A stretch of 24,345 nt of DNA from Bryobacteraceae bacterium (GCA_030039005.1 JASHQT010000570.1:1-24345), one strand, 5' to 3'; shown: positions 5,953-14,924, counted from the first letter of the stretch. Numbers and translations: made by a program. The notes: generated by a model from the letters alone, not told the origin.

Positions 5953-8484
5953 GTGGCAGTAAAGGTCCGGGTTCCTCCTAAGAAGAAGGCCTCCGGGAAG
6001 CAGTTCCGGCTGCATCCGGCGGTCAAAGTCCTCATTGTCCTACTGGTGCTGTTTTTCACCGCGGGTCTCGCGGTGTTCGCGCACTACTACGTTAAGTACT
6101 CGCACCTGATTCAGGCCAAGCTGACGGCGGGGCCGTTTGCGAATACGTCGATGCTGTTCGCGGCGCCGCGCACGGTGGAGGTGGGGGACATCTCCGATCC
6201 GCAGGAGGTCGCGAGCGATCTGCGGCGCAGCGGGTATACCGAATCTACGAGCAACCGGATGGGCTATTTCACCGTGAAGCCGGAGGAGATCGACGTTTAT
6301 CCGGGGCCGGATTCGTATTTCAAGCGCGAGGACGGGGTGATCAAGTTCGCCGGAGACAAGGTGACGCGGATCATATCGCTCACCGACAACACAGATCGCA
6401 CCGAATATACGCTGGAACCGGAACTGATTTCGAATCTCTTCGATAAGAACCGGGAGAAACGGCGTCTGGTGAGATACGAAGACATTCCGCCCGTTTTGAT
6501 CCACGCGGTGATTTCGGCGGAAGACAAGCGCTTTTTCCAGCATTCGGGTTTCGATCCGATTCGCATCATCAAAGCGGCATACGTAGATATGCGGGAACAT
6601 CGCTACGCGCAGGGGGCTTCCACGCTGAGCCAGCAACTGGCGCGCAGCTTCTGGTTGGACAACGACAAGACGTGGCGGCGCAAGATCCCCGAAGTGTTGA
6701 TCACGATTCAACTAGAACAAAAGCTGAGCAAGGAGCAGATCTTCGAGTATTACGCCAATCAGGTGCCGCTGGGGCATCGGGGGAGTTTCGGCATCCGGGG
6801 GTTCGGCGAGGCGTCGCAGGTGTATTTCGGCAAAGACGTGAGCAAGTTGACGTTGCCGGAAGCGGCGACGCTGGCGGGATTGATCCAGCAGCCGAGTTTT
6901 ACGAATCCATTCCGCTGGCCGGAGCGGGCACGGCAGCGGCGCAATGTGGTACTGAAGCTGATGCGGGAGAACGATTACATCAGCGATGCGGATTATCAGA
7001 CGGCGATCGCGTCGCCGATGGACCTGGCCAAGCAAGGGATGGAGTCGACCGAGGCGCCATATTTCGTGGACCTGGTCAACGACACGCTGCTCGAGAAGTT
7101 CCCGGATTACAACTTCCAGTCAAACACGTATCGCGTGTATACGACGCTGGACCCGAATTTGCAGCACGACGCAGCCGAAGCGGTGCGGATCGGGATGGAG
7201 GAAGCGGACAAACGGATCCGGCTGCGGAAGAAGAAAGACGCGAACTATCCGGATCCACAGTGCGCCCTGATCGCGATCGACCCGCAGACGGGCGAGGTGA
7301 AGGCGTTAATCGGGGGAAGGAACTACGGCACGAGCCAACTGAACCGGATTTTGGCGAAGCGGCAGCCGGGGTCCTCGTTCAAGCCGTTCGTCTACGCGGC
7401 GGCGCTGAACACGGGGCTGGGCGAGGGCGGGCAGGTGATCACGCCGGCGACGATGATCGACGACGAGCCGACGACGTTTTATTACGACGGGAAACCTTAC
7501 GAGCCCAGCAATTTCGAGCACAAGTTCTATGGGAATATCGATCTTCAGGATGCGATCGCGCATTCGTTGAACGTGGCGACGGTGAAGGTGGCGGAGGAAA
7601 CCGGCTACGACAAGATCGTGGAACTGGCGCGGCAGGCGGGAATGAACCTAGAAATTCATCCGACGCCCGCAGTGGCGCTGGGAGCGTATGAAGTGACGCC
7701 GCTGGAGATCGCGGGGGCGTACACGATCTTCGACAATCATGGGGTCTATTCGAAGCCGTACTTCGTTTCCAACATTGCGACCGATCATGGATCGGTCCTA
7801 TACGACAACAGGCCGGAGCATCGCGATGTGCTGGATCCGCGGGTGGCGTTTCTGATGGATGAGCTTTTAGAAGAGGTGGTTCGCAGCGGGACGGGCGCCA
7901 GCGTGTGGGGCCGGGGCATCAATTTCCCGGTGGCGGGAAAGACCGGAACCTCGCACGATGGGTGGTTTGCGGGGTTCACGTCGAAGCTGATTTGCGTGGT
8001 GTGGGTGGGGTTCGACGACAACCGGGAGCTGGACCTGGAGGGCGCGAAGTCGGCGCTGCCGGTGTGGACGGAGTTCATGAAGCGGGCGCATGAGCATCGG
8101 GAGTACCGGAACGTGACCGACTTTGAGCCGCCGGCGGGAGTGGTGGGAGTGCAAGTGGATCCGACGACGGGCCAACTCGCGACGGCCCAGTGCCCGAAGG
8201 TTCGAACGGAATATTTTATCGACGGGACGCAGCCGGTGGAGTTGTGCCAACTGCACGGCGGCGGCGGCGGGACTCGAGTGGCGGGCTGGCAGACGGGTCA
8301 GCCAGGCCAGGCGGCGCCAGTGGCGGTGCAGCCGTCACCGGCGAGCGCTTACGGGGGGTTGCAGCAGCGGGCCGCGGCGCAGAGTCCGCAGCAGCCTGCC
8401 GCGGCACAGGATACGACCGCAGAGCCAGCCCAACCGCGCAAGCATAAGGGATTTTTCGAGCGTCTCAAAGGTATATTCAAGTAA
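5953..8484 (+). CDS. Bifunctional peptidoglycan glycosyltransferase/transpeptidase (class A PBP, PBP1B-like)
   Basis: 843 residues. Polymerises lipid II and cross-links peptides in the periplasm. Domains: basic cytosolic tail (1-20), one membrane anchor (about 23-45), a UB2H-like domain (about 65-155, starting SMLFAAPRTVEVGD), glycosyltransferase family 51 (about 170-350; catalytic E190 in ISAEDKRFF, GASTLSQQLAR at 221-231), transpeptidase (about 395-715; S474-x-x-K477, SLN 538-540, KTGTS 663-667). The UB2H region argues for the PBP1B rather than the PBP1A type. Residues 770-843 are a Gly run, then an Ala/Pro/Gln-rich linker ending in a basic amphipathic tail (KHKGFFERLKGIFK) that could touch the membrane. 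GTG 5953 is chosen because the nearby ATG 5943 is out of frame; the ribosome site is weak. Confidence 0.95.
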   Translation: MAVKVRVPPKKKASGKQFRLHPAVKVLIVLLVLFFTAGLAVFAHYYVKYSHLIQAKLTAGPFANTSMLFAAPRTVEVGDISDPQEVASDLRRSGYTESTSNRMGYFTVKPEEIDVYPGPDSYFKREDGVIKFAGDKVTRIISLTDNTDRTEYTLEPELISNLFDKNREKRRLVRYEDIPPVLIHAVISAEDKRFFQHSGFDPIRIIKAAYVDMREHRYAQGASTLSQQLARSFWLDNDKTWRRKIPEVLITIQLEQKLSKEQIFEYYANQVPLGHRGSFGIRGFGEASQVYFGKDVSKLTLPEAATLAGLIQQPSFTNPFRWPERARQRRNVVLKLMRENDYISDADYQTAIASPMDLAKQGMESTEAPYFVDLVNDTLLEKFPDYNFQSNTYRVYTTLDPNLQHDAAEAVRIGMEEADKRIRLRKKKDANYPDPQCALIAIDPQTGEVKALIGGRNYGTSQLNRILAKRQPGSSFKPFVYAAALNTGLGEGGQVITPATMIDDEPTTFYYDGKPYEPSNFEHKFYGNIDLQDAIAHSLNVATVKVAEETGYDKIVELARQAGMNLEIHPTPAVALGAYEVTPLEIAGAYTIFDNHGVYSKPYFVSNIATDHGSVLYDNRPEHRDVLDPRVAFLMDELLEEVVRSGTGASVWGRGINFPVAGKTGTSHDGWFAGFTSKLICVVWVGFDDNRELDLEGAKSALPVWTEFMKRAHEHREYRNVTDFEPPAGVVGVQVDPTTGQLATAQCPKVRTEYFIDGTQPVELCQLHGGGGGTRVAGWQTGQPGQAAPVAVQPSPASAYGGLQQRAAAQSPQQPAAAQDTTAEPAQPRKHKGFFERLKGIFK

Positions 8485-8522
8485 TTCTCCGTCTCAAAAC
8501 CCGAGTTCAAAAGTGATAATGT

Positions 8523-8538
8523 AGGAGCTACAGCTCCT
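8523..8538. repeat. Small perfect inverted repeat between PBP and TPR genes
   Basis: AGGAGCT (8523-8529), AC, AGCTCCT (8532-8538). There is no T-tract. It might be an operator or a decayed repeat; the rest of the gap (8485-8587) shows nothing clear. Confidence 0.3.
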
Positions 8539-8587
8539 GTACGGGATCGTCAGAGCCTTCCGCATTGCAGGAACATGGGAGGTGAAT

Positions 8588-9403
8588 GTGGCTTCGAGCT
8601 ATTGGCTATTGGCTATTGGCTTAGCGGCGACGCAAGTTCTTCCGACTGCCTCGGCGCAGGTAGCGCCGCCGGGCGCTGCTTCCAGCGGTTTCCTGAACGC
8701 ATCCGACAGCGGATTGACAAAACCGGCTCCGGTTCCCGAGAAGTCGCCGGTCGTTTTGACGCCGGAAATGCGCGGGGACATTTTCATGGCGGAGAAGCGC
8801 TTCCGGGAAGCCGCAGATATGTACCGGGAGAACTCCAAGGGGTCGGCGGTGATGCTGAATAAGACCGGCATCGCGTATCACCAGTTGCTTGAATTGGGCC
8901 TGGCGGAAAAGTATTACAAGTTGGCGCTGAAAGCGGATCCGAAATACGCCGAGGCTGTGAATAACCTGGGGACGATCTATTACGCCAGAAAGAGTTACCG
9001 GCGGGCAGTGCATCAATATAAGAGGGCCTTGCGGATGAACCCACAATCGGCCTCGGTGTGGAGCAACCTGGGGATGGCGTATTTCTCACGTAACGACATG
9101 CCGCGCGCGCAAGAAGCCCTGCAGACCGCGTTGATGCTGGATCCGGAGGTGTTCGAACATCGCAGCACGCAGGGGGTGCTGCTACAGGAACGCAGCGTAG
9201 GGGAACGGGGTAAATTCCACTTCTACCTAGCGCAAACATACGCAAAAGCAGGGCGGAACGACTTAGCGCTGCAATATATCCGGAAGGCGCTCGAAGAAGG
9301 CTTCAAGGAAAAGAAGAAATTCGAGGAAGATCCTGCGTTTGCGGCGCTGAAGGATCTGCCGGAATTCAAAGAACTGATGGCGAGCGAGCCGCGTGTTCTG
9401 TAG
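8588..9403 (+). CDS. Exported TPR repeat protein
   Basis: 271 residues from GTG 8588, chosen because GGGAGG (8577-8582) sits 5 nt before it; GTG 8582 in the same frame would add two residues. A signal peptide is likely (ASSYWLLAIGLAATQVLPTA, cleavage near ASA-Q). After a linker rich in Pro and Val come about four TPR units (roughly residues 87-118, 121-152, 155-186 and 207-238) with the usual W/L-G-Y-A-P pattern, such as AVNNLGTIYYARKSYRRA and VWSNLGMAYFSRNDMPRA. TPRs bind protein partners, so a periplasmic scaffold role is plausible, but no specific function can be given. The next gene starts inside its last codons. The signal peptide contains a 7-base tandem repeat, see 8598-8621. Confidence 0.88.
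   Translation: MASSYWLLAIGLAATQVLPTASAQVAPPGAASSGFLNASDSGLTKPAPVPEKSPVVLTPEMRGDIFMAEKRFREAADMYRENSKGSAVMLNKTGIAYHQLLELGLAEKYYKLALKADPKYAEAVNNLGTIYYARKSYRRAVHQYKRALRMNPQSASVWSNLGMAYFSRNDMPRAQEALQTALMLDPEVFEHRSTQGVLLQERSVGERGKFHFYLAQTYAKAGRNDLALQYIRKALEEGFKEKKKFEEDPAFAALKDLPEFKELMASEPRVL
8598..8621 (+). repeat. 7-base tandem repeat, (GCTATTG)x3 plus GCT, inside a signal peptide
   Basis: Three perfect copies followed by a partial fourth. The unit is not a multiple of three, so gain or loss of one copy would frameshift the TPR gene at about codon 5-10. Confidence 0.85.
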
Positions 9404-11099
9404 GGGAACGCGGCGGCTGGTTCTCGCAACACTTCCTTGGCTCGCACTTCTCTCATGGGACGGGTGCGGGCGGAAGCAGGCGCAAGGCGTGGAGCGTCTG
9501 GCGATCCTGCCGGTGGAAAATCTGAGTTCGGACGCGCAGTTGAATTGGGGAAGCCGCGCGGCAGCGGCGGCGGTGGCTTACGATTTGGCCGGGGCCAAGA
9601 ACATTTTCGCGAGGCAAGTGGATGCGGCGCCGGAGGCAGAGGCGATGCGGGCGTCGCGGACGCTGGAGGGCTATTTCTTCGAACGCAACGGGCGAGTGGA
9701 GATTCACGCGACGCTGGAGGATGTGGCGCGAAACAAGGACGTGGAGAGCATTGAGTTAGAGGGGCCGGCAGCGGCGGGCATGCTGCCATTGGCGAATGAG
9801 CTGGCGCGACGGCTCAGCGGCGGGGCGCGGAAGTTCGGAACCAACAGCGAAAGTGCGTTTCGATTTTACGGCCAGGCGCTGGAGGCCAGAGACGCACAAT
9901 CCGCGCAACAGGATCTGGAGTCGGCGACGGCGGCCGATGCCGGTTTCGCGGCCGGATACATCGATGAAGTAAAGCTGCTGGCAGAGCGAGGCGATCGCGA
10001 GGGGGCGGAACGGGCCGCTGGGTCTGGAAGGCGTGCGCGGCTGGATGAGATCGATCGAGCGAATTTGGATTATGCGGCCGCGAGGGTGAGCGGCAACACG
10101 GCCGATCGAATCCAAGCTTTGGAGTCCCTGGCCGAGACGACACCGGCCAACGCGGATGTCCTGCGCGAGCTGGGGGAGTTGCGATATGGGCGGCGGGAGT
10201 TCCCAAGAGCCGCGGTGGAGTATCGAGCGTCCGCGCATGTGGATCCGGACGACGCGCAGACTTGGAATGAGCTGGCGTATGCACTGGCATTGGGGAAAGA
10301 TCTAAAGGGCGCACGGGAGGCGCTGGAGCGATACCAGAGCCTTGTTCCGGGGGATAACAATGTTCTGGACTCGGAAGGCGAAGTCAGCTACATGCTGGGC
10401 GATTTCAAGGCGGCGAGCGAATATTTCATGAAGGCGGCGACGAAGGATCCGGCGGAATGGATGAAGGCGGCGGAAGCGCGGCTGATGATGGGGGATTTGC
10501 AGGGCGCCGATGCGATGTTCGCCAAGCATCTTTCTGGGCGAAATGCAGGGCTGCGAGCGAGCCTAGCGCTTGAAACGGCGCAATGGAAATATCTTACGGG
10601 GCGCCGGGAGGTGGGGGTGCAGGATTTGGAGAAGCTGGCGCCGAATCTGAACGGCGATTTGCAGGCGCTCGCGTTCAGCCAGCTAGCGATGTGGAAATTG
10701 GCGGCAGGGGACCAGAACGATGCGGAGCTGGCCAAGCAGGGGCTAGAGCGGGCACAGGGCGCAAGAGTCCGCGGGATTTGCGGAGCGGTCGAGTTCCTGG
10801 TGGACGGAGGCGGGAAGAGGTCCGGTTCGAAGATGCTGGACGGATACGCATTGCTGCTAGCGAAAAAGTACGCAGATGCGCTGCCACTGTTGCGAGCCGC
10901 CTATGAAGAGACCAATCCATCCAACGATTGGGAGGTTCGAACGCTGCTGGCGTGGGCGTATGTGGAAACCGGCGGGAAAGATCGGGCAGCCGAATTGGTG
11001 AATCCGTACCCACTTCCGTTGTCGGGTGGAGATTCCCTGCTCGGGTCTGTTATTTTTCCCCAGTACCTGGCAGCGCGGAAAGCCGCCTTGCAGCACTAA
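9393..11099 (+). CDS. Exported TPR protein with TolB-N/FlgO-like N-terminal domain
   Basis: 568 residues from GTG 9393, overlapping the previous gene by 11 bases, so translation is probably coupled. The N-terminus is a signal peptide (LVLATLPWLALLSWDGC); C25 could be lipidated but the -3 residue is Trp, so the lipobox is poor. VERLAILPVENLSSD (33-47), then GYFFERNGRVEIHATLEDV, recalls the N-terminal domain of TolB-like proteins that often precede TPRs. From about 150 to the end the protein is helical TPR-type repeats (for example ADVLRELGELRYGRREFPRA, TWNELAYALALGKDLKGA and NVLDSEGEVSYMLGDFKA). Probably a periplasmic partner of the upstream TPR protein; no enzyme motif is seen. The 3' end overlaps the convergent gene by 4 bases. 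Confidence 0.85.
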   Translation: MFCRGTRRLVLATLPWLALLSWDGCGRKQAQGVERLAILPVENLSSDAQLNWGSRAAAAAVAYDLAGAKNIFARQVDAAPEAEAMRASRTLEGYFFERNGRVEIHATLEDVARNKDVESIELEGPAAAGMLPLANELARRLSGGARKFGTNSESAFRFYGQALEARDAQSAQQDLESATAADAGFAAGYIDEVKLLAERGDREGAERAAGSGRRARLDEIDRANLDYAAARVSGNTADRIQALESLAETTPANADVLRELGELRYGRREFPRAAVEYRASAHVDPDDAQTWNELAYALALGKDLKGAREALERYQSLVPGDNNVLDSEGEVSYMLGDFKAASEYFMKAATKDPAEWMKAAEARLMMGDLQGADAMFAKHLSGRNAGLRASLALETAQWKYLTGRREVGVQDLEKLAPNLNGDLQALAFSQLAMWKLAAGDQNDAELAKQGLERAQGARVRGICGAVEFLVDGGGKRSGSKMLDGYALLLAKKYADALPLLRAAYEETNPSNDWEVRTLLAWAYVETGGKDRAAELVNPYPLPLSGGDSLLGSVIFPQYLAARKAALQH

Positions 11100-11545
11100 G
11101 ACGCGACGGGTTTGTGCTGCCAGGGCTTGGGCGCGTCGCCTGCGTCGCGGTGTTCGACGCGGTCATAGAGATGAAGGTCGGAAGTGGTTCCGAGACTCTC
11201 GTTGTAGAGGCTGGGCAGACCGAGACCTTCTTTGAGATCTTCTTCGAAGGCGTGCAACGCTTTCAGTTGCGTGGCGAGCGCGGGCGCGGTCCGACCGCTG
11301 GGACTGCGCCAGAACATCTGGTAGCCGCGATTTACCAGTAATCCGATCTCGTCGCCGAGCACGAAGCCGGCCTTGTTGACATGGGGACGCTCGCCGGGGC
11401 GATCCTCGATGATGGCGCCGATGCCATCGCGGAGGACCTGCGCTTTGCCGGAACCGGCGGGGCTGGTGCTGAAACCGAGCTTGCGCAGACCATCCAAACG
11501 CTCGGTGAAAGTGGGTTCGTGAATCTTCTCGCGACGGAAGAACAT
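11096..11545 (-). CDS. Conserved hypothetical protein
   Basis: 149 residues, soluble, with no signal peptide or membrane segment. I do not recognise a named family. It begins MFFRREKIHEPTFTERLDGL and has an alpha/beta pattern with VNKAGFVLGDEIGLLVNRGYQMFW in the middle and a helical, acidic ALHAFEEDLKEGLGLPSLYNESLG near the end; its regular composition and clean fit between two genes support it as real. Its ATG is 6 nt from a -10 (TATAGT on the - strand), so the mRNA is probably leaderless. It diverges from glpK with only 20 bases between start codons, which may mean joint regulation. A role in glycerol use is not shown. Confidence 0.8.
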   Translation of the reverse strand: MFFRREKIHEPTFTERLDGLRKLGFSTSPAGSGKAQVLRDGIGAIIEDRPGERPHVNKAGFVLGDEIGLLVNRGYQMFWRSPSGRTAPALATQLKALHAFEEDLKEGLGLPSLYNESLGTTSDLHLYDRVEHRDAGDAPKPWQHKPVAS

Positions 11546-11551
11546 GCACTC

Positions 11552-11559
11552 ACTATAAT
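11552..11559. promoter_or_regulatory. Shared, near-symmetric divergent -10 element of glpK and the hypothetical gene
   Basis: On +, TATAAT (11554-11559) is followed by 6 nt and GTG 11566. On -, TATAGT (11557-11552) is followed by 6 nt and ATG 11545. Both distances put the transcription start on the start codon. The + strand -35 (GCGACG at 11531-11536, spacer 17) is weak, with only GAC matching. Confidence 0.6.
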
Positions 11560-11565
11560 GCCAGA

Positions 11566-13047
11566 GTGCAGTTTGTGCTGTCGCTGGATGAGGGGACGAC
11601 GAGTGCGCGGGCGGCCGTCTACGGAGAACGCGGGGAGCGCCTAGGAATGGAGAGCCGCGCGGTGGCGTCGGGCTATCCGCAGCCGGGTTGGGTGGAACAG
11701 GACGCCGAAGAAATCTGGCGGTTCCAATTAGAGGCGGCGCGGCGAGTGTTGCGATGCACGGGGATCGGGCCGGGGGCGATCGCGGCGTTGGGAATCACAA
11801 ACCAACGGGAAACCACCATTGTTTGGGAACGCAAGAACGGGAAGGCGGTGGCGCCGGCGATCTTGTGGCAGTGCCGGCGGACGGCGCGAGCGTGCGCGGA
11901 ACTGGCGACGGGTGAGTGGGGGCAGCGAATTCGGAGAAAGACGGGCCTGGAAGTAGACGCGTACTTTTCGGCGAGCAAGCTCCAGTGGATTTTGGAGCAT
12001 GTGCCGGACGCGCGGCGGAAGGCGCGGGACGGTGAACTTCTCTTTGGAACAGTGGATACCTGGCTGGTATGGAAACTGACGAAGGGCGCGGTCCACGTGA
12101 CGGATTATTCGAATGCATCGCGGACGATGCTCATGAACCTGGAGACGGGCGAGTGGGATGAGGAGATGCTGGATCTGTTTCAAGTGCCGCGTGCGATGCT
12201 CCCTAAAATTGTGGGTTCGAGCGGCGTGGTGGGAGTAGCGGCGGGAGAGCACCTGGGGGCCGAGATTCCGATCGCGGGAATCGCGGGAGATCAACAAGCG
12301 GCGCTGTTCGGGCAGGCTTGTTTCGGGAAGGGGCTTGCAAAAAATACGTATGGGACGGGATGTTTTGCATTGATGCACAGCGGGGAGCGGCGGCCGTTCT
12401 CAAAACATAGGCTGCTCGAGACGCGCGCGGCATCGTTGGGAAGGGCGCAGTATGCGCTGGAGGGTGCGGTGTTCATCGCGGGGGCGGCGATCCAGTGGCT
12501 GCGTGACAAGCTGGGAATCATAGGGAGCGCGGCGGAGAGCGAGGCGCTGGCGGGGTCGGTAGCAGGAACGGGCGGCGTGTATTTTGTTCCGGCACTTACG
12601 GGGTTGGGAGCACCGCACTGGGATGCGGAGGCGCGCGGGACGATCTGCGGCGTGACAGCGGCTACAGGACGGGCGGAGCTGGCGCGCGCGGCGCTCGAAG
12701 CGATCGCCTATCAGACGCGCGACCTGGTGGAAGCCATGGAGGCAGATTGCGGAGAAGCTCTCCAAGAATTGCGTGTGGATGGCGGCGCGGCGGCCAACGA
12801 TTTCCTGATGCAATTTCAGGCTGACATTCTGGGAAAGCGGATCGTGCGGCCGACGGATGTGGAGACGACGGCGCTGGGCGCGGCGTATCTGGCGGGGTTG
12901 GCGGCGGGATTTTTCAGAAGCCTGAATGAGCTTGGAGAGTTTTGGAAGGCAGATCGGGTTTTTGAGCCGAGGATGAGCGCGGATGAGCGGGAGGAGCTTT
13001 ACACGGGCTGGGGGAAGGCCGTGGCGCGATGCCGGTGCCGGGTTTAG
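11566..13047 (+). CDS. glpK: Glycerol kinase
   Basis: 493 residues, full length for the FGGY family. Makes glycerol-3-phosphate from glycerol and ATP in the cytoplasm. Seen: phosphate-binding LDEGTTSARA (7-16), GWVEQDAEEIW (41-51), GITNQRET (76-83), LWQCRRT (100-106), KLQWIL (138-143), GTVDTWLVWKLT (161-172), GIAGDQQAALFGQ with the catalytic-type D242, KNTYGTGCF (259-267) and the C-terminal RVDGGAAANDFLMQFQAD. Start is GTG 11566, as ATG 11558 is out of frame; no Shine-Dalgarno exists and the TATAAT ends 6 nt upstream, so the mRNA is probably leaderless. No glpF or glpD is next to it. The acyl-CoA synthetase downstream is 79 bases away in the same direction, a loose lipid-metabolism neighbourhood. 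Confidence 0.96.
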   Translation: MQFVLSLDEGTTSARAAVYGERGERLGMESRAVASGYPQPGWVEQDAEEIWRFQLEAARRVLRCTGIGPGAIAALGITNQRETTIVWERKNGKAVAPAILWQCRRTARACAELATGEWGQRIRRKTGLEVDAYFSASKLQWILEHVPDARRKARDGELLFGTVDTWLVWKLTKGAVHVTDYSNASRTMLMNLETGEWDEEMLDLFQVPRAMLPKIVGSSGVVGVAAGEHLGAEIPIAGIAGDQQAALFGQACFGKGLAKNTYGTGCFALMHSGERRPFSKHRLLETRAASLGRAQYALEGAVFIAGAAIQWLRDKLGIIGSAAESEALAGSVAGTGGVYFVPALTGLGAPHWDAEARGTICGVTAATGRAELARAALEAIAYQTRDLVEAMEADCGEALQELRVDGGAAANDFLMQFQADILGKRIVRPTDVETTALGAAYLAGLAAGFFRSLNELGEFWKADRVFEPRMSADEREELYTGWGKAVARCRCRV

Positions 13048-13126
13048 TCTTCGTTAGAGGGCGGGCGAGAGGGATTCGACGACATGTTATACACTGAAAC
13101 GCAAGATTTGGAGGGTGATAACGTCC

Positions 13127-14734
13127 ATGTTGAGTTATTCACGGGGACCAGACGCGCCGTTCATCGAGAGCAGCGTCTGGCAGGTGTTTGAACAGACCGC
13201 GAGGCGCTTTCCAGACCGGGAAGCTCTGGTGGCGCGACATCAAGGCGCAAGGCTGACGTTTGCGGAGTTGGCCGCGGCAGCGGAGCGGACGGCGCGGGGG
13301 CTGGCGGGCCTGGGGGTCGAGGCGCAGGATCGCGTGGGAGTGTGGTCGACGAACTGCGTGGAATGGGTGCAGTTGCACCTGGCGTGCGCGCGGGTGGGCG
13401 CGGTGCTGGTGAACGTTAATCCGGCGTATCGGGCGAACGAACTGGGGTTTGTCTTGCGTAAGTCGGGAATGAAGGCGCTGTTTCTTTGGGAGAAGGACAG
13501 GCGGTCCGATTATGGCGCGATTCTGGAGGAGGCGAGGGCGGGGCAGAGTTTGCCGCTGGAGCATGTCGTCTACCTTGGCAGTGAGGATTGGGCGAGAATG
13601 CTGGGGCAAGGGATAGATACTGCGGTTCGGCAGCAGAGGGCAGACGAAGTTACTAATATACAGTACACTTCCGGCACGACAGGATCGCCGAAGGGGGTGC
13701 TACTTACTCATCGGAATCTACTCAATAACGCGGCGATCATCGTGGAGTCATTGAGGATCGACCAACGGGACAGGATTGTGGTTCCCGTGCCGCTGTATCA
13801 CTGTTTTGGGTGTGTGATCGGAACGTTGGTTTCGGTTGTAAGCGGGGCTGCGATGATCCTGCCGGCGGCAAGTTTCGATGCACTCGAAACGCTTCGGGCG
13901 ATTGAGGAGGAGCGTACAACGATCGTCTACGGGGTGCCGACGATGTTCATTGCGGAATTGGAGCATCCGGAGTTTCCAACGTTTGACTTGAGGTCATTAC
14001 GCACGGGAATTATGGCCGGCGCGCCTTGTCCGGTGGAAATCATGAAGCACGTGGTGAGCGAGATGTATTGCGAAGGCATGGTAGTGGCGTACGGACAGAC
14101 GGAAACCTCGCCGCTCATCACCATGTCGGCGGTAGGCGATTGCCTAGAGAGGCGCGTCTCCACCGTGGGACAGGCGTGCCCGAACACGGAAGTCAAGATT
14201 GTATCGGCGATCGGCGAGACGACGCCGGTGGGAGAGCAGGGGGAATTGTGTGCGCGCGGCTACCTAGTGATGAAGGGCTACGACCAGGAGCCTGAGGCGA
14301 CGCGGCGCGCGATCGATGAGGATGGTTGGCTGCACACCGGCGACCTAGCGACGATGGATCACGACGAGTGTATTCGGATCACGGGGCGCGCAAGCGACAT
14401 GATCATCCGGGGCGGCGAGAATGTGTATCCACGCGAGGTGGAAGAGTTTTTGCATACGCATCCAAAGATTGCAGAGGTGCAGGTGGTGGGGATTCCGGAT
14501 CGCAGGCTAGGGGAAACGATCGCGGCGTGGATTCGGTTGAAGGAGCCGGTGGGGGAGGAGGAGATTCGGGATTTCTGCCGGGGAAGGATCGCCTATTTCA
14601 AGGTGCCGCAATATATCCGGTTCGTGGAGTCGTTTCCGATGACGGTGACGGGTAAGGTGCAAAAGTTTCGCATTCGCGAAGTGGAGATCCGGGACCGGGG
14701 CTTAGAGGCGGTGGCGCAAATCAGGACAGCGTAA
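13127..14734 (+). CDS. Acyl-CoA synthetase (AMP-forming; fatty-acid CoA ligase type)
   Basis: 535 residues from ATG 13127; GTG 13115 in frame would add four. GGAGG at 13110-13114 is 12 nt from the ATG and would overlap the GTG, which favours the ATG. Joins a carboxylic acid to CoA through an acyl-AMP. Seen: the P-loop YTSGTTGSPKG (180-190), PLYHCFG (222-228), AYGQTETSP (321-329), GWLHTGDLA (400-408), the hinge and adenylate site GRASDMIIRGGENVYPREVEE (420-440) and catalytic K510 in TVTGK. The pattern is that of medium/long-chain fatty-acyl-CoA ligases (ACSF2/FadD-like), but the chain length cannot be read. A short C-terminal tail makes it slightly shorter than many relatives. With glpK upstream it may serve lipid turnover. 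Confidence 0.92.
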   Translation: MLSYSRGPDAPFIESSVWQVFEQTARRFPDREALVARHQGARLTFAELAAAAERTARGLAGLGVEAQDRVGVWSTNCVEWVQLHLACARVGAVLVNVNPAYRANELGFVLRKSGMKALFLWEKDRRSDYGAILEEARAGQSLPLEHVVYLGSEDWARMLGQGIDTAVRQQRADEVTNIQYTSGTTGSPKGVLLTHRNLLNNAAIIVESLRIDQRDRIVVPVPLYHCFGCVIGTLVSVVSGAAMILPAASFDALETLRAIEEERTTIVYGVPTMFIAELEHPEFPTFDLRSLRTGIMAGAPCPVEIMKHVVSEMYCEGMVVAYGQTETSPLITMSAVGDCLERRVSTVGQACPNTEVKIVSAIGETTPVGEQGELCARGYLVMKGYDQEPEATRRAIDEDGWLHTGDLATMDHDECIRITGRASDMIIRGGENVYPREVEEFLHTHPKIAEVQVVGIPDRRLGETIAAWIRLKEPVGEEEIRDFCRGRIAYFKVPQYIRFVESFPMTVTGKVQKFRIREVEIRDRGLEAVAQIRTA

Positions 14735-14880
14735 GAGGCGCGAGAGGCGCGTGCATGTGCATAGAGTAAGGTGACAAAAAAGATTCGGAAATCGGCGAAG
14801 CATTTTCAGACGGTTAGGGGAGCGTTGGGTGTAGAGCCAGGTAGCGGTTGTTAGAGTTGGTGCAGGAGAGAGTTGCTTGC

Positions 14881-14915
14881 GGGCGCTTCCGGAAACGGAG
14901 GCGCCCGATTTTTTT
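14881..14915 (+). terminator. Strong intrinsic terminator just before the phage-like operon
   Basis: An 11-bp stem, GGGCGCTTCCG (14881-14891) / CGGAGGCGCCC (14896-14906), with a GAAA tetraloop, then GA and seven T (14909-14915). It is 146 bases after the acyl-CoA synthetase stop and only 9 bases before ATG 14925. I see no convincing promoter in 14735-14880 or between the T-tract and the ATG. Confidence 0.9.
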
Positions 14916-14924
14916 GGAATCCAG

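Noticed and set aside
6040..6711. 223-codon ORF on - opposite the PBP gene
   Set aside because: The + frame holds conserved PBP domains; the - frame is Arg/Pro-rich and has no known motif.
8523..8538. Inverted repeat as a terminator for the PBP gene
   Set aside because: No T-tract follows on either strand.
14877..14924. Extended TTG start for the first phage gene
   Set aside because: It would translate the terminator hairpin and T-tract; ATG 14925 is the more sensible start.
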